A stretch of DNA of 64,000 nucleotides from Roseivivax isoporae LMG 25204. GTDB taxonomy: Bacteria; Pseudomonadota; Alphaproteobacteria; Rhodobacterales; Rhodobacteraceae. Below the pieces are notes generated by a model. It was given only the letters and a program-made list of their open reading frames with translations. It was not told the DNA's origin and did not search any database. The stretch covers positions 1-64,000 of the forward strand of contig NZ_JAME01000023.1 of the NCBI RefSeq assembly GCF_000521865.1, read 5' to 3'. Shown one piece after another: positions 7,143-16,095 of the stretch (positions are counted from its first letter, which is position 1; each line of letters starts with the position of its first letter). Made by a program: the position numbers and the translations under genes.

Positions 7143-10100
7143 ATGCACGTCATCTTCCGCGAGAGCCACGGGCTCGAGGAGACGGACACCCCGACCGATC
7201 TCGGGCAGGAGCCCGCAGACCTCGTGGTGCTGTCCTTCTCCGACAGCGACCTCGGCGCCTTCGCGGCGGGGTGGGAGCGCGGCGGCGGGCGCGCGGGCCG
7301 GCTGCCGTCCCTGAGGCTCGCGAACCTCGCGGCGCTGCGGCACCCGCTGTCGGTCGACACCTATCTCGACGCGACGCTGGCGGGCGCGAAGGGCATCCTC
7401 GTGCGGCTGATCGGCGGGCGGTCCTACTGGAGCTACGGCCTCGACCAGCTGGCCGCGCTGGCGGCGGCGCGCGGCATCGCGCTCGCCGTCCTGCCCGCGG
7501 ACGGGCGCGCGGACCCGCAGCTCGACGCGGTCTCGACCGTGCCCGCCTCGACCCGCGCCCGCCTCGCGCGGCTCTGCGACGGCGGCGGCGCGGTGGCGGC
7601 GCAGGCGGCGCTGCAGCAGCTGGCGCTGGCTGCGGGGCTCTATGCGGGGCCCGTGCGCGGAGCGAAGGCGCTGCCCCCGGTGGGCGCCTGGACCGACGGG
7701 GACGGGGTCTGCTGTCCCGCCGCGATCGCGTTCGGCGGGGACGGAGGGGGGCTGTCCGCCCCCCGCGCCTCCGGCGCCCCCCCGGAGGATATTTCGGCCA
7801 AGAAGAAGCCCCTCGTGCTCGTGGTCTTCTACCGCTCCTATCTCGTGGCGGCGGACCTCGCGCCGGTCGAGGCGATGATGGCGGCGCTGCGCGCGCGCGG
7901 CTGCCGGGTGGCGGGGCTCTTCGCGCCGTCGCTCAAGGCGCCGGAAGCGGCGGGCTGGCTCGCGCGGCAGGTGGCGGCGCTCGCGCCGCAGGCCATCGTG
8001 AACGCGACCGCGTTCTCGGGACGCGGCGCGGACGGCGCGTCGCCGCTCGACGCGGGGGGCGTCCCGGTGTTCCAGGTGGCGCTCTCGACCGCCACGCGGG
8101 ATGCCTGGGCCGCGGCCGAGCGCGGGCTCTCGCCCGCGGATCTCGCCATGCATGTGGTGATGCCCGAGGTGGACGGCCGCATCTTCGCGGGCGCCGTGTC
8201 GTTCAAGGAGGCGGGCACGCGCGACCCCGACCTGCAATTCGCGCGCGTGGCCCACGTGCCGGAGGCGGGCCGCGTCGCGGCGGCGGCCGACCGGGTCGCG
8301 GCGTGGATCGCGCTCGCCCGGAAGCCCGCGGCGGCGCGGCGCGTGGCGCTGGTGCTGTCGACCTATCCCGGGCGCGCGTGGAACATGGCGCACGCGGTCG
8401 GGCTCGACGCGCTCGCCTCGGCGGAGGCGATGCTCGCGGACCTCGCCGCCACGGGGCACGATGCGGACAGCGCCGCGCCGCTCGGCGCGGCGCTGTCCGC
8501 GGGACGCATCACCTGGCCGCTCGAGGCCTACCGCGCGGCGCTGGCGCGGCTGCCGCGGGCGCTCCGCGACGATCTCGCGGCGGCCTGGGGCGCGCCCGAG
8601 GACGACCCCGACACGGGGCCCGGCGGCTTTGCCTTTCGCGCGGTGCGGCGCGGCCGCGCGCTGGTGGCGCTGCAGCCCGAGCGCGGCCTGCCCGAGCGGC
8701 GCGGCGAGGATTACCACGACCTCGGCCGCGTGCCGCGGCACGCCTACGTGGCATTCTATCTCTGGCTGCAGGAGCAGGCCGACGCGCTCGTGCATGTGGG
8801 CGCGCACGGCACGCTCGAATGGCTGCCGGGCAAGGCCGTCGCGCTGTCCGAGGCGTGCTGGCCCGAGGCGCTGACCGGCGCGCTGCCGGTGATCTACCCC
8901 TTCATCGTGAACGACCCGGGCGAGGCGGCGCAGGCCAAGCGGCGGGTCGGCGCGGTCACCCTCGGCCACGTGCCGCCGCCGCTGCGGGTCTCGGGCACGC
9001 CGGCGCGGCTCGCGCGGCTCGAGGCGCTGCTCGACGAGTTCTCGAACGCCGACGGGCTCGACCCCGGGCGGCGCGACCGGCTGACCGGCGACATCCGCGA
9101 CGAGGCGCGCGCGCTCGGCGTCGAGGAGGACCTGGGTCTCGGGGTCGAGGCCTGCCCGGCCGAGGCGATCACCCGCATCGACCGCTTCGTCTGCGACGTG
9201 AAGGAGAGCCAGTTCGGCGACGGCCTGCACGTCTGGGGACGTGCGCCCGACATGCCGCCCGGGGCGTTCGACGCGCGGCCCTCGGCCGCGGCCGAGCGGC
9301 GGTCGCTGCCGGACGCGCTGTCGGGACGGTGGATCGCGCCCGGGCCGTCCGGGTCGCCCCATCGCGGACGCACCGACGTGCTGCCCACGGGGCGCAACCT
9401 CTACACCACCGATCCGCGGAGCGTGCCGACCCGGTCGGCCCACGCCCAGGGCGTGCGGCTGGCCGAGGCGCTGGTGCGCCGGCACCTGCAGGACGAGGGC
9501 GACTGGCCGCGGGGGGTGATCGTCGACCTCTGGGGCTCGTCCACCATGCGCACCGCGGGCGAGGATTTCGCCATGGCGCTGGCGCTGATCGGCGTGCGCC
9601 CGACCTGGGACGAGGGGTCCGAGCGCGTCTCGGGGATCGAGGTGCTGCCGGTGGCCGAGCTCGACCGGCCGCGGATCGACGTGACCCTGCGGGTCTCGGG
9701 GCTGTTCCGCGACGTCTTTCCCGGTCTCGCGGCGCTCTTCGGACAGGCGGTGCGCGCGCTCGAGGGGCGCGACGAGGCGGCGGACTGGAACCCCTACGCG
9801 GGACGCGCCGCGGGCGCGCGGGTCTACGGGCCGAAACCCGGCTCCTTCGGCCTCGCCATGGGCGGGCTGCTGACCGACTATTCCGAGGACGGCCGCCGGG
9901 CCGCGGGCGAGGCGTGGCTCGCGGCCAGCGCGTGGGCGCTGGACGGCACGACGGCCCGGCCCGATCCCGACGGCATCCGGGCGCGGGTAGCCACGACGGA
10001 CGCTTTCGTGCACGCGCAGGACCTGCCCGAGACCGACCTCCTGCTGGCCGAGGACTACGCTGCGCACGAGGCGGGCTTTGCCGCGGCGCAGGGCGTGGCG

Positions 10101-10499
10101 GGGGGCAGGGCGGCGCTCTGGCATCTCGACAACACCGATCCCGCGCGCCCGCGGGTCCGCGCGCTGACCGAGGAGGTCGCGCGCGTGGTGCAGGCGCGCG
10201 CGGCGCATCCCGGCTGGATCGCGGGCATGCGGCGGCACGGCTTCCGCGGCGCCGCCGAGATTGCCGCGACGCTCGAGCACATGGCGGCCTTCGCGCATCT
10301 CGCGGGCGCCGTGCCGGCGCATCTCTTCGACCTCTACTGGGAGGCCACGCTCGGCGACGCGGGCGTGACGGATTTCCTCGGGGCCGAGAACCCGCAGGCG
10401 CTCGACGCCATGCGCGCGCGGTTCGCGGAGCTCGCCGCCGCGGGGCTCTGGCAGACGCGGCGCAATTCCATCCTCGCGGGGCTGGAGGCGGGCGCATGA
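7143..10499 (+). CDS. cobN: Cobaltochelatase subunit CobN
   Basis: Large subunit of the ATP-dependent aerobic cobaltochelatase, which inserts Co2+ into hydrogenobyrinic acid a,c-diamide. At 1118 aa it is somewhat shorter than many CobN proteins. The family signature HVGAHGTLEWLPGKAVALS lies near residues 550-570, and FGLAMGGLLTDYSEDGR is near residue 905. The CobS/CobT ATPase partners are not in this window. Residues of about 202-223 are Gly/Pro/Lys-rich and encoded by a palindromic repeat element (7746-7811), an in-frame insertion just before LVLVVFYRSY. The stop overlaps the cobG start as ATGA. Confidence 0.96.
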   Translation: MHVIFRESHGLEETDTPTDLGQEPADLVVLSFSDSDLGAFAAGWERGGGRAGRLPSLRLANLAALRHPLSVDTYLDATLAGAKGILVRLIGGRSYWSYGLDQLAALAAARGIALAVLPADGRADPQLDAVSTVPASTRARLARLCDGGGAVAAQAALQQLALAAGLYAGPVRGAKALPPVGAWTDGDGVCCPAAIAFGGDGGGLSAPRASGAPPEDISAKKKPLVLVVFYRSYLVAADLAPVEAMMAALRARGCRVAGLFAPSLKAPEAAGWLARQVAALAPQAIVNATAFSGRGADGASPLDAGGVPVFQVALSTATRDAWAAAERGLSPADLAMHVVMPEVDGRIFAGAVSFKEAGTRDPDLQFARVAHVPEAGRVAAAADRVAAWIALARKPAAARRVALVLSTYPGRAWNMAHAVGLDALASAEAMLADLAATGHDADSAAPLGAALSAGRITWPLEAYRAALARLPRALRDDLAAAWGAPEDDPDTGPGGFAFRAVRRGRALVALQPERGLPERRGEDYHDLGRVPRHAYVAFYLWLQEQADALVHVGAHGTLEWLPGKAVALSEACWPEALTGALPVIYPFIVNDPGEAAQAKRRVGAVTLGHVPPPLRVSGTPARLARLEALLDEFSNADGLDPGRRDRLTGDIRDEARALGVEEDLGLGVEACPAEAITRIDRFVCDVKESQFGDGLHVWGRAPDMPPGAFDARPSAAAERRSLPDALSGRWIAPGPSGSPHRGRTDVLPTGRNLYTTDPRSVPTRSAHAQGVRLAEALVRRHLQDEGDWPRGVIVDLWGSSTMRTAGEDFAMALALIGVRPTWDEGSERVSGIEVLPVAELDRPRIDVTLRVSGLFRDVFPGLAALFGQAVRALEGRDEAADWNPYAGRAAGARVYGPKPGSFGLAMGGLLTDYSEDGRRAAGEAWLAASAWALDGTTARPDPDGIRARVATTDAFVHAQDLPETDLLLAEDYAAHEAGFAAAQGVAGGRAALWHLDNTDPARPRVRALTEEVARVVQARAAHPGWIAGMRRHGFRGAAEIAATLEHMAAFAHLAGAVPAHLFDLYWEATLGDAGVTDFLGAENPQALDAMRARFAELAAAGLWQTRRNSILAGLEAGA
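7746..7811 (+). repeat. Two-hairpin repeat element, copy 1, inside cobN
   Basis: The structure is GGGGGGC-TGTCC-GCCCCCC (7746-7764), then GCGCC-TCC-GGCGC (7765-7777), then a tail at 7787-7811 ending CCAAGAAGAAGCCC. The tail matches the tail at 16948-16972 at 23 of 25 bases. The hairpin stems differ in sequence between copies but keep the same order and form. This copy is read through in frame within cobN. Confidence 0.75.
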
Positions 10500-11665
10500 G
10501 CACGGCGCGGGTCCGCGGCTGGTGTCCCGGGGCGCTGACCCCGATGCTGTCGGGCGACGGCTACGTCCTGCGCGTGCGCCCCCGGGGCGGGCGGCTGTCG
10601 GCCAACGAGGCACGGGCGCTCGCGGCCCTGGCGGCACGGCATGGCAGCGGAACGCTCGAGATCACGCAGCGGGCGAACCTGCAGATCCGCGGGATATCCG
10701 CGGCGGCGCTGCCCGCGTTGCAGCAGGGGCTGGCCGCCGCGGGCCTCGTCGATGACGACGCGGGCGTCGAGGCGCGGCGCAACGTGGTCGTGTCGCCCTT
10801 CGACGACGACGGCACGGCTGCGCCGCTTGCCCGGGCGCTGGAGGCGGCGCTGGGCGCGACGGGCTGGCCGCCGCTGCCGTCGAAGTTCGGCTTCGCCGTC
10901 GATGCGGGCCCCGCCGGGCGGCGCATCGCGGCGGCAAGCGGCGATGTCCGGATCGAACGCTGCGCCGCAGGGATCCTCGTGCGCGCGGACGGCGCGCGGG
11001 CGGGGCGCCCCGTGCCGGACGCGGCGGCTGCGGTCGCGCTGGCGCGGGCGCTCGCGGAGTGGTTCGCGGCCTCGGGCGGCATCGGAGCGGACGGCCGGGG
11101 CCGCATGGCGCGGCACCTGGCCCGCGGCGCGGTGCTGCCGCCGGACCTTGCGGGCGACGCGGTGCCGGACCCGGCCCTGTCGCCGGTGCCGCCCGGACCC
11201 GGCGCGGGCGGGCTGTCGCTCGGCGCGGCCTTCGGGCTTCTGCGGGCAGAGCGGCTCGCGGGCATCGCCGATCGGCTCGATGACGCCCCGCTCTGCGTCA
11301 CGCCGTTCCGCACGCTGTTCGTGCCGGGCGCCGGGGACCGCCTCCAGGATTTCGCCGCGCCCGACCTCGTGACCGCGTCCGGCGACCCGCGGCTCCGCGT
11401 CGTGGCCTGCACCGGCGCGCCGGGCTGCCCGCAGGCGGAGGGGGCCACGCGCCCGCTCGCCGCCGCGCTCGCGGCTCGTGTGCCCGAGGGCGCGCTCTGG
11501 CACGTGTCGGGCTGCGCCAAGGGCTGTGCGAATCCACGGCCTGCCGACGTCACGGCGGTGGCGCGCGGGGGGCGATACGACCTTGTGATGGGCGGCGCGC
11601 CGTGGGAAGAGCCCAGCCGCCGCGGCCTCTCCGCCGCGGAGATCGAGGAGGCGCTCGGCACCTGA
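10496..11665 (+). CDS. cobG: Precorrin-3B synthase CobG
   Basis: Nitrite/sulfite-reductase-fold monooxygenase (389 aa) that uses O2 to hydroxylate precorrin-3A at C20 and form the gamma-lactone. It is the hallmark of the aerobic pathway. The two-cysteine pairs of the 4Fe-4S site are visible as CTGAPGC (Cys305, 311) and GCAKGC (Cys340, 344). LEITQRANLQIRG near residue 55 is the conserved substrate-binding region of the superfamily. The ATG overlaps the cobN stop, and the stop shares one base with the cobH ATG. Confidence 0.94.
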   Translation: MSTARVRGWCPGALTPMLSGDGYVLRVRPRGGRLSANEARALAALAARHGSGTLEITQRANLQIRGISAAALPALQQGLAAAGLVDDDAGVEARRNVVVSPFDDDGTAAPLARALEAALGATGWPPLPSKFGFAVDAGPAGRRIAAASGDVRIERCAAGILVRADGARAGRPVPDAAAAVALARALAEWFAASGGIGADGRGRMARHLARGAVLPPDLAGDAVPDPALSPVPPGPGAGGLSLGAAFGLLRAERLAGIADRLDDAPLCVTPFRTLFVPGAGDRLQDFAAPDLVTASGDPRLRVVACTGAPGCPQAEGATRPLAAALAARVPEGALWHVSGCAKGCANPRPADVTAVARGGRYDLVMGGAPWEEPSRRGLSAAEIEEALGT

Positions 11666-12294
11666 TGCCCTACAGCTACGAGACCGACGGTGCGGCGATC
11701 TATCGCCAGTCCTTCGCCACGATCCGCGCGGAGGCCGCGCTCGACGGCTTCGCGCCCGACGAGGAGCAGGTGGCGGTGCGCATGATCCATGCCGCCGGCA
11801 TGGTCGGGCTCGAACGCTTCATCCGCTTCTCGCCCGGGATGGTCGCGGCGGCGCGCGCGGCGCTCGGCGCGGGCGCGCCCGTGCTTTGCGACGCGCGCAT
11901 GGTGAGCGAGGGCATCACCCGCCCGCGCCTGCCGGCCGGAAACGAAGTGATCTGCACGCTGCACGACCCCTCGGTGCCAGGGCTCGCGCAGGAGATGGCG
12001 ACCACGCGCTCGGCCGCCGCACTGGAGCTCTGGCGGCCGCGTCTCGGCGGCGCCGTGGTGGCGATCGGCAACGCGCCGACCGCGCTCTTCCACCTCTTGA
12101 ACATGCTGGAGGACCCGGCCTGCCCGCGGCCCGCCGCCATCGTCGGCTGCCCCGTGGGGTTCGTCGGCGCGGTCGAATCGAAGGACGCGCTCTGGCAGGC
12201 GGCGCCTGCGCCCTGCGTCATCGTCGAGGGGCGGCTCGGCGGCAGCGCCATCACCGTCGCCGCCATCAACGCCATCGCGAGCCGGGCGGAATGA
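11665..12294 (+). CDS. cobH: Precorrin-8X methylmutase CobH
   Basis: 209-residue isomerase that moves the C11 methyl to C12, giving hydrogenobyrinic acid. The N-terminal YETDGAAIYRQSF and MIHAAGM segments are typical, and His42 matches the catalytic histidine of the family. VAIGNAPTALFHL and GCPVGFVGA complete the signature. Start and stop are both overlapped by neighbours (TGATG with cobG, ATGA with cobI). Confidence 0.96.
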   Translation: MPYSYETDGAAIYRQSFATIRAEAALDGFAPDEEQVAVRMIHAAGMVGLERFIRFSPGMVAAARAALGAGAPVLCDARMVSEGITRPRLPAGNEVICTLHDPSVPGLAQEMATTRSAAALELWRPRLGGAVVAIGNAPTALFHLLNMLEDPACPRPAAIVGCPVGFVGAVESKDALWQAAPAPCVIVEGRLGGSAITVAAINAIASRAE

Positions 12295-13019
12295 GCCCGG
12301 GCACCGTCCATTGCGTCGGCCTCGGGCCGGGCGATCCCGAGCTCATGAGCGTGCGGGCCGACCGGCTGGTACGCGCCGCGCGGCATGTCGCGTTCTTCCG
12401 CAAGGCCGGGCGGCCGGGCCGCGCGCGCGCCATCGTCGAGGGCATGCTGCGGGGCGACGCGGTGGAATACCCGATGGAATATCCCGTCACCACCGAGATC
12501 CCGCTCGACGACCCGCGCTACAACGACCTCCTGTCGGCGTTCTACGCGCAGTGCACGGCGCATCTGCGCGCGCTCGCCGAGGCGGGCGAGGACGTGGTGG
12601 TCCTCTGCGAGGGCGACCCGTTCTTCTACGGTTCGTTCATGCACCTGCACGCGCGGCTCCGCGACCACGTGCCGGTGCGCATCGTTCCGGCGGTGACCGG
12701 CATGTCCGCGGCGTGGACCGCGACGGACATGCCGGTGACGTGGGGCGACGACGTGCTGACCGTGCTCATGGGGACGCTGCCCGAGGCCGACCTCGCGCGC
12801 GGCGCGGCGCAGGCCGACGCGCTCGTGGTGATGAAGGTGGGCCGCAACCTGCCGAAGATCGCCCGCGCGCTCGCCGCCGCGGGCAAGGCCGACCGGGCCT
12901 GGCTCGTGGAATATGCCAGCATGGAGGGCCAGAGCGTCGTGCCGCTGGCCGAGGCGGGCGCGCGTGTCGCGCCGTATTTCTCCATCGTCGTGGTGCACGG
13001 GCAGGGACGGCGGCCGTGA
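12291..13019 (+). CDS. cobI: Precorrin-2 C20-methyltransferase CobI
   Basis: SAM-dependent tetrapyrrole methylase (242 aa) that adds the C20 methyl to precorrin-2. GLGPGDPELMSVRA is the N-terminal methylase motif, CEGDPFFYGSFMH the central motif, and VPAVTGMSAAWTA the third. The ATG at 12291 overlaps the cobH stop, and its TGA overlaps the GTG start of cobJ. Confidence 0.95.
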   Translation: MSPGTVHCVGLGPGDPELMSVRADRLVRAARHVAFFRKAGRPGRARAIVEGMLRGDAVEYPMEYPVTTEIPLDDPRYNDLLSAFYAQCTAHLRALAEAGEDVVVLCEGDPFFYGSFMHLHARLRDHVPVRIVPAVTGMSAAWTATDMPVTWGDDVLTVLMGTLPEADLARGAAQADALVVMKVGRNLPKIARALAAAGKADRAWLVEYASMEGQSVVPLAEAGARVAPYFSIVVVHGQGRRP

Positions 13020-13771
13020 CCGGCCGGGTGGTCGTGGCGGGCCTCGGTCCCGGGGCGGACGCGCTGGTGACGCCCGAGGTGACCGAGGCGCTGGCAGAAG
13101 CCACGGACGTCGTGGGCTACGGGCCCTACGTGGCGCGGGTGGTTGAGCGGGCCGGGCTCGCGCTTCATGCCAGCGACAACCGGGTGGAGCTCGACCGCGC
13201 GTGCCACGCCCTAGCGCTCGCGGCCGCGGGGCGGCGGGTGGCGGTCGTGTCCTCGGGCGATCCCGGCGTCTTCGCCATGGCCGCCGCGCTCTTCGAGGCG
13301 CTCGAGGCCGGGCCGGCCGCGTGGCGCGGGCTCGACATCCGCGTGCTGCCCGGCATCACCGCCATGCTCGCCGCCGCAGCGCGGGCGGGCGCGCCCCTCG
13401 GCCACGATTTCTGCGCGATCAACCTCTCGGACAACCTCAAGCCGTGGGCAACCATCGAGAAGCGCCTGCGCCTCGCGGCCGAGGCGGATTTCGCCATGGC
13501 CTTCTACAACCCGCGCTCGCGTGCGCGGCCCGAAGGCTTTTCGCGCGCGCTGTCGGTCCTGCGCGACACCTGCGAACCCGCGCGCGTGGTCATCTTCGCC
13601 CGTGCCGTCAGCACGCCCGACGAGGCGCTGCGCGTGGTGCCGCTGGCAGAGGCCGCGCCCGAGATGGCGGACATGCGCACCGTGGTGCTGGTGGGCTCGT
13701 CGCTGACGCGCGTGGTCGAACGTCCGGGCGCCGCGCCCTGGGTCTACACGCCGCGCTCGGTCCCGGCATGA
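13016..13771 (+). CDS. cobJ: Precorrin-3B C17-methyltransferase CobJ
   Basis: SAM-dependent methylase (251 aa) that methylates C17 and contracts the ring to precorrin-4. Signature segments are VAGLGPGADALVTPEV, VVSSGDPGVFAMA and LPGITAMLAAAARAGAPLGHDF, followed by INLSDNLKPW. The GTG at 13016 overlaps the cobI stop as GTGA. The 3' end overlaps the inverted cobK tail by 28 bases (13744-13771). Confidence 0.95.
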   Translation: MTGRVVVAGLGPGADALVTPEVTEALAEATDVVGYGPYVARVVERAGLALHASDNRVELDRACHALALAAAGRRVAVVSSGDPGVFAMAAALFEALEAGPAAWRGLDIRVLPGITAMLAAAARAGAPLGHDFCAINLSDNLKPWATIEKRLRLAAEADFAMAFYNPRSRARPEGFSRALSVLRDTCEPARVVIFARAVSTPDEALRVVPLAEAAPEMADMRTVVLVGSSLTRVVERPGAAPWVYTPRSVPA

Positions 13772-14505
13772 GTCTCGGCCACCCAGTCCAGCACCTCGGC
13801 GGGCGTGGCGCGCTCGGGCCGGTCGGGCAGGTCGGGCCGGTCGATCATGATGACCCGCAGGCCCAGGGCGCGCGCCGCTGCGATCTTGGCATAGGCGCCG
13901 CTGCCGCCCGCGTTCTTCGACACGACGAGGTCGATGCGGTGCTCGGTCAGGAGCGCGCGGTCGGCCTCTTCCGCGAAGGGGCCGCGGTCCACGACGGCGT
14001 GCACGCGCGGGAAGGGCGGCGGCATGGCCGGGGGATCGACCAGCCGCAGAAGGTAGAAATGCTGCGGGTTCGGCGCGAACTCCTGGAGATGCATCCGCCC
14101 TACGGCCAGCAGCACGCGGCGCGCGGGACCTGCGAGCGCCGCGACCGCGCCCGCGATGTCGGAAACGCGGATCCAGTCGTCACCCGGGACGGGCTGCCAG
14201 GGCGGCCGCGTCAGGGCCACGAGCGGCACGCCCGCGGCGGCGCACCCCGCCACGGCATTGGCGCTCATCTGCGCGGCGAAGGGATGCGTCGCGTCCACCA
14301 CGTGGGTGATGCCGTTTGCCGCGAGATAGGCCGCGAGGCCCTCCGGCCCGCCGAAACCCCCGATGCGCTGCGGCAGCGGCTGGCGCAGCGGCCGCTCGAC
14401 CCGCCCCGCGAAGGAGACGGTGCCGGCAAGCCCCGCCTCGGCCGCGGCGCGCGCGAGCGCGGTCGCCTCGGTCGTGCCCGCGAGGATCAGGAGGTTCGGT
14501 CGCAT
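13744..14505 (-). CDS. cobK: Precorrin-6A reductase CobK, inverted within the operon
   Basis: NADPH-dependent reductase (253 aa) that reduces precorrin-6A to precorrin-6B. Segments are LILAGTTEATALA at the N-terminus, VVDATHPFAAQMSANA near residue 70, and VVSKNAGGSGAYAKIAAA near residue 195. It is the only minus-strand gene in the main cob operon. Its ATG (14505-14503) lies in a CATG that also contains the cobL ATG. Only a weak GGACC is seen upstream. It ends inside cobJ, so both ends overlap neighbours on the opposite strand. Confidence 0.94.
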   Translation of the reverse strand: MRPNLLILAGTTEATALARAAAEAGLAGTVSFAGRVERPLRQPLPQRIGGFGGPEGLAAYLAANGITHVVDATHPFAAQMSANAVAGCAAAGVPLVALTRPPWQPVPGDDWIRVSDIAGAVAALAGPARRVLLAVGRMHLQEFAPNPQHFYLLRLVDPPAMPPPFPRVHAVVDRGPFAEEADRALLTEHRIDLVVSKNAGGSGAYAKIAAARALGLRVIMIDRPDLPDRPERATPAEVLDWVAETHAGTERGV

Positions 14506-15700
14506 GGCTGAGGGTCCGTGGCTGACGATACTCGGTCTCGGCGAGGATGGCCCGGACGGGCTGCCTCCCGCAAGCCGCGCCGCGCTCGATGCGGCCGAGG
14601 TGGTCATGGGGCCCGCGCGGCACATGGCCCTGGTGCCCGGGACCGGCACCGAACGGGTGGTCTGGCCCGTGCCCTTCGCCGACGGTCTGCCGATCCTCGA
14701 GGGCTTTCGCGGCAGGCCCACGGTCGTGCTCGCCTCGGGCGATCCGTTCTGGTTCGGCGCCGGCAGCGTGATCGCGGCGCGGCTTCCGGCCCGCGAATGG
14801 CGCGCGCTGCCGGGACCCTCCACCGCGTCGCTCGCCGCCGCGCGGCTCGGCTGGCCGCTCGACCGCGTCACGTGCCTCGGGCTGCACGCGGGGCCCCTGT
14901 CGCGGCTCGCGCCGCACCTTGCCCCGGGGGCACGGCTGATCGTGCTCCTGCGCGACGGCGCGGCGGTGGCGGAGCTCGCCGCGCATCTCGACGCCGGCGG
15001 GTGGGGCCCCTCGCGCCTCGTGGTGCTCGAGGCGCTCGGGGGCCCGCGCGAACGCGTGACTGAGGCCTCGGCCGCCACACCGCCCGACCACGCCGTGGCC
15101 GCCCCGGTCTGCGCTGCCATCGAGGTCGCGGGCACCGGGATCGCCCTGCCGCGCGGCACCGGCCTGCCCGATGCGCTGTTCGACAGCGACGGGCAGATCA
15201 CCAAGGCGCCGATGCGCGCGCTGACTCTCGCGGCGCTGGCGCCGGTGCCGGGTGAGACGCTCTGGGACATCGGTGGCGGGTCGGGGTCGGTGGCCATCGA
15301 GTGGCTGCTGCGCGACCCCTCGCTGGCCGCCGTCAGCGTCGAGCGCCGCGCCGACCGCGCCGCGCGCATCGCGTCGAACGCGGCGCGGCTCGGCGTCGAC
15401 CGTCTGCGCGTGGTCGAAGGCACGGCGCCCGAGGCGCTCGCGGATCTGCCCGCACCGCAGGCGGTCTTCGTGGGCGGCGGGCTGTCGGACGCGCTGGTCG
15501 CGGCGCTGCGCGCCGCCGCGCCGGCCGCGCGTCTCGTCGCGAATGCCGTGACGCTCGAGGGCGAGGCGACGCTCGCCCGCTGGCACGAGCGGCTCGGCGG
15601 CGAGCTTCTGCGCATCGAACTCGCGCGCGCGGCGCCGCTCGGCGGCTATCGCGGCTGGCGCGCTGCCTACCCGGTGGTGCAGTGGAGCTTCCGGCCGTGA
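14504..15700 (+). CDS. cobL: Precorrin-6Y C5,15-methyltransferase (decarboxylating) CobL
   Basis: Two-domain fusion (398 aa). The N-terminal CbiE-type methylase (residues 1-200) has ILGLGEDGPDGLP and ASGDPFWFGAG. The C-terminal CbiT-type domain (residues 210-398) has a Rossmann SAM site WDIGGGSGSVAIEW. Together they methylate C5 and C15 and decarboxylate the C12 side chain. ATG 14504 is supported by AGGAGG (14489-14494) nine bases upstream, inside the opposite-strand cobK gene. The stop overlaps the GTG of cobE. Confidence 0.95.
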   Translation: MAEGPWLTILGLGEDGPDGLPPASRAALDAAEVVMGPARHMALVPGTGTERVVWPVPFADGLPILEGFRGRPTVVLASGDPFWFGAGSVIAARLPAREWRALPGPSTASLAAARLGWPLDRVTCLGLHAGPLSRLAPHLAPGARLIVLLRDGAAVAELAAHLDAGGWGPSRLVVLEALGGPRERVTEASAATPPDHAVAAPVCAAIEVAGTGIALPRGTGLPDALFDSDGQITKAPMRALTLAALAPVPGETLWDIGGGSGSVAIEWLLRDPSLAAVSVERRADRAARIASNAARLGVDRLRVVEGTAPEALADLPAPQAVFVGGGLSDALVAALRAAAPAARLVANAVTLEGEATLARWHERLGGELLRIELARAAPLGGYRGWRAAYPVVQWSFRP

Positions 15701-16095
15701 TCGTCGCGGGCTTCGGGTTTCGCGGCGGGGCGAGCGAGGGCAGCCTCGCCGACGCGCTCGCGCAGGCGGAGCGCGCGACGGGCGCGCGCGCGCAGGCGCT
15801 CGCGACGGTCGCGGACAAGTGCGAGGCGCCGGCCTTCGCCGCGCTTGCCCGCGCGACCGGCCTGCCGGCCCGGCCGGTTGACAGCGCGGCGCTCGCGGCG
15901 CAACAGGTCCCGACGCGGTCGGCGGCCTCGATCGCCGCCCGCGGCACCGGCAGCGTGGCCGAAGCGGCGGCGCTGGCAGCGGCAGGGCCGGGTGCGCGGC
16001 TCCTGGCGCCGCGCACGGTGTCGGCGGACGGCGCGGCCACCTGCGCGCTGGCGCGGGACGGACGGACCGCAGGCAGGATGGAGGGATCCCAGTGA
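15697..16095 (+). CDS. cobE: CobE / CbiG C-terminal-domain protein
   Basis: 132-residue protein related to the C-terminal domain of CbiG. It starts [12 protein letters not shown] and contains [15 protein letters not shown] and the [21 protein letters not shown] segment. CobE is needed for aerobic B12 synthesis in Pseudomonas denitrificans, but its exact role is not firmly defined. The GTG start overlaps the cobL stop and its TGA overlaps the GTG of cobM, so it is tightly coupled. Confidence 0.9.
   Translation: MIVAGFGFRGGASEGSLADALAQAERATGARAQALATVADKCEAPAFAALARATGLPARPVDSAALAAQQVPTRSAASIAARGTGSVAEAAALAAAGPGARLLAPRTVSADGAATCALARDGRTAGRMEGSQ

Noticed and set aside
6552-10637. A 1361-codon open frame on the minus strand opposite cobW-cobN
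   Set aside because: It is the antisense shadow of GC-rich, G/C-ending codons. It is rich in Arg and Ala without domains, and the plus strand encodes clear CobW and CobN.
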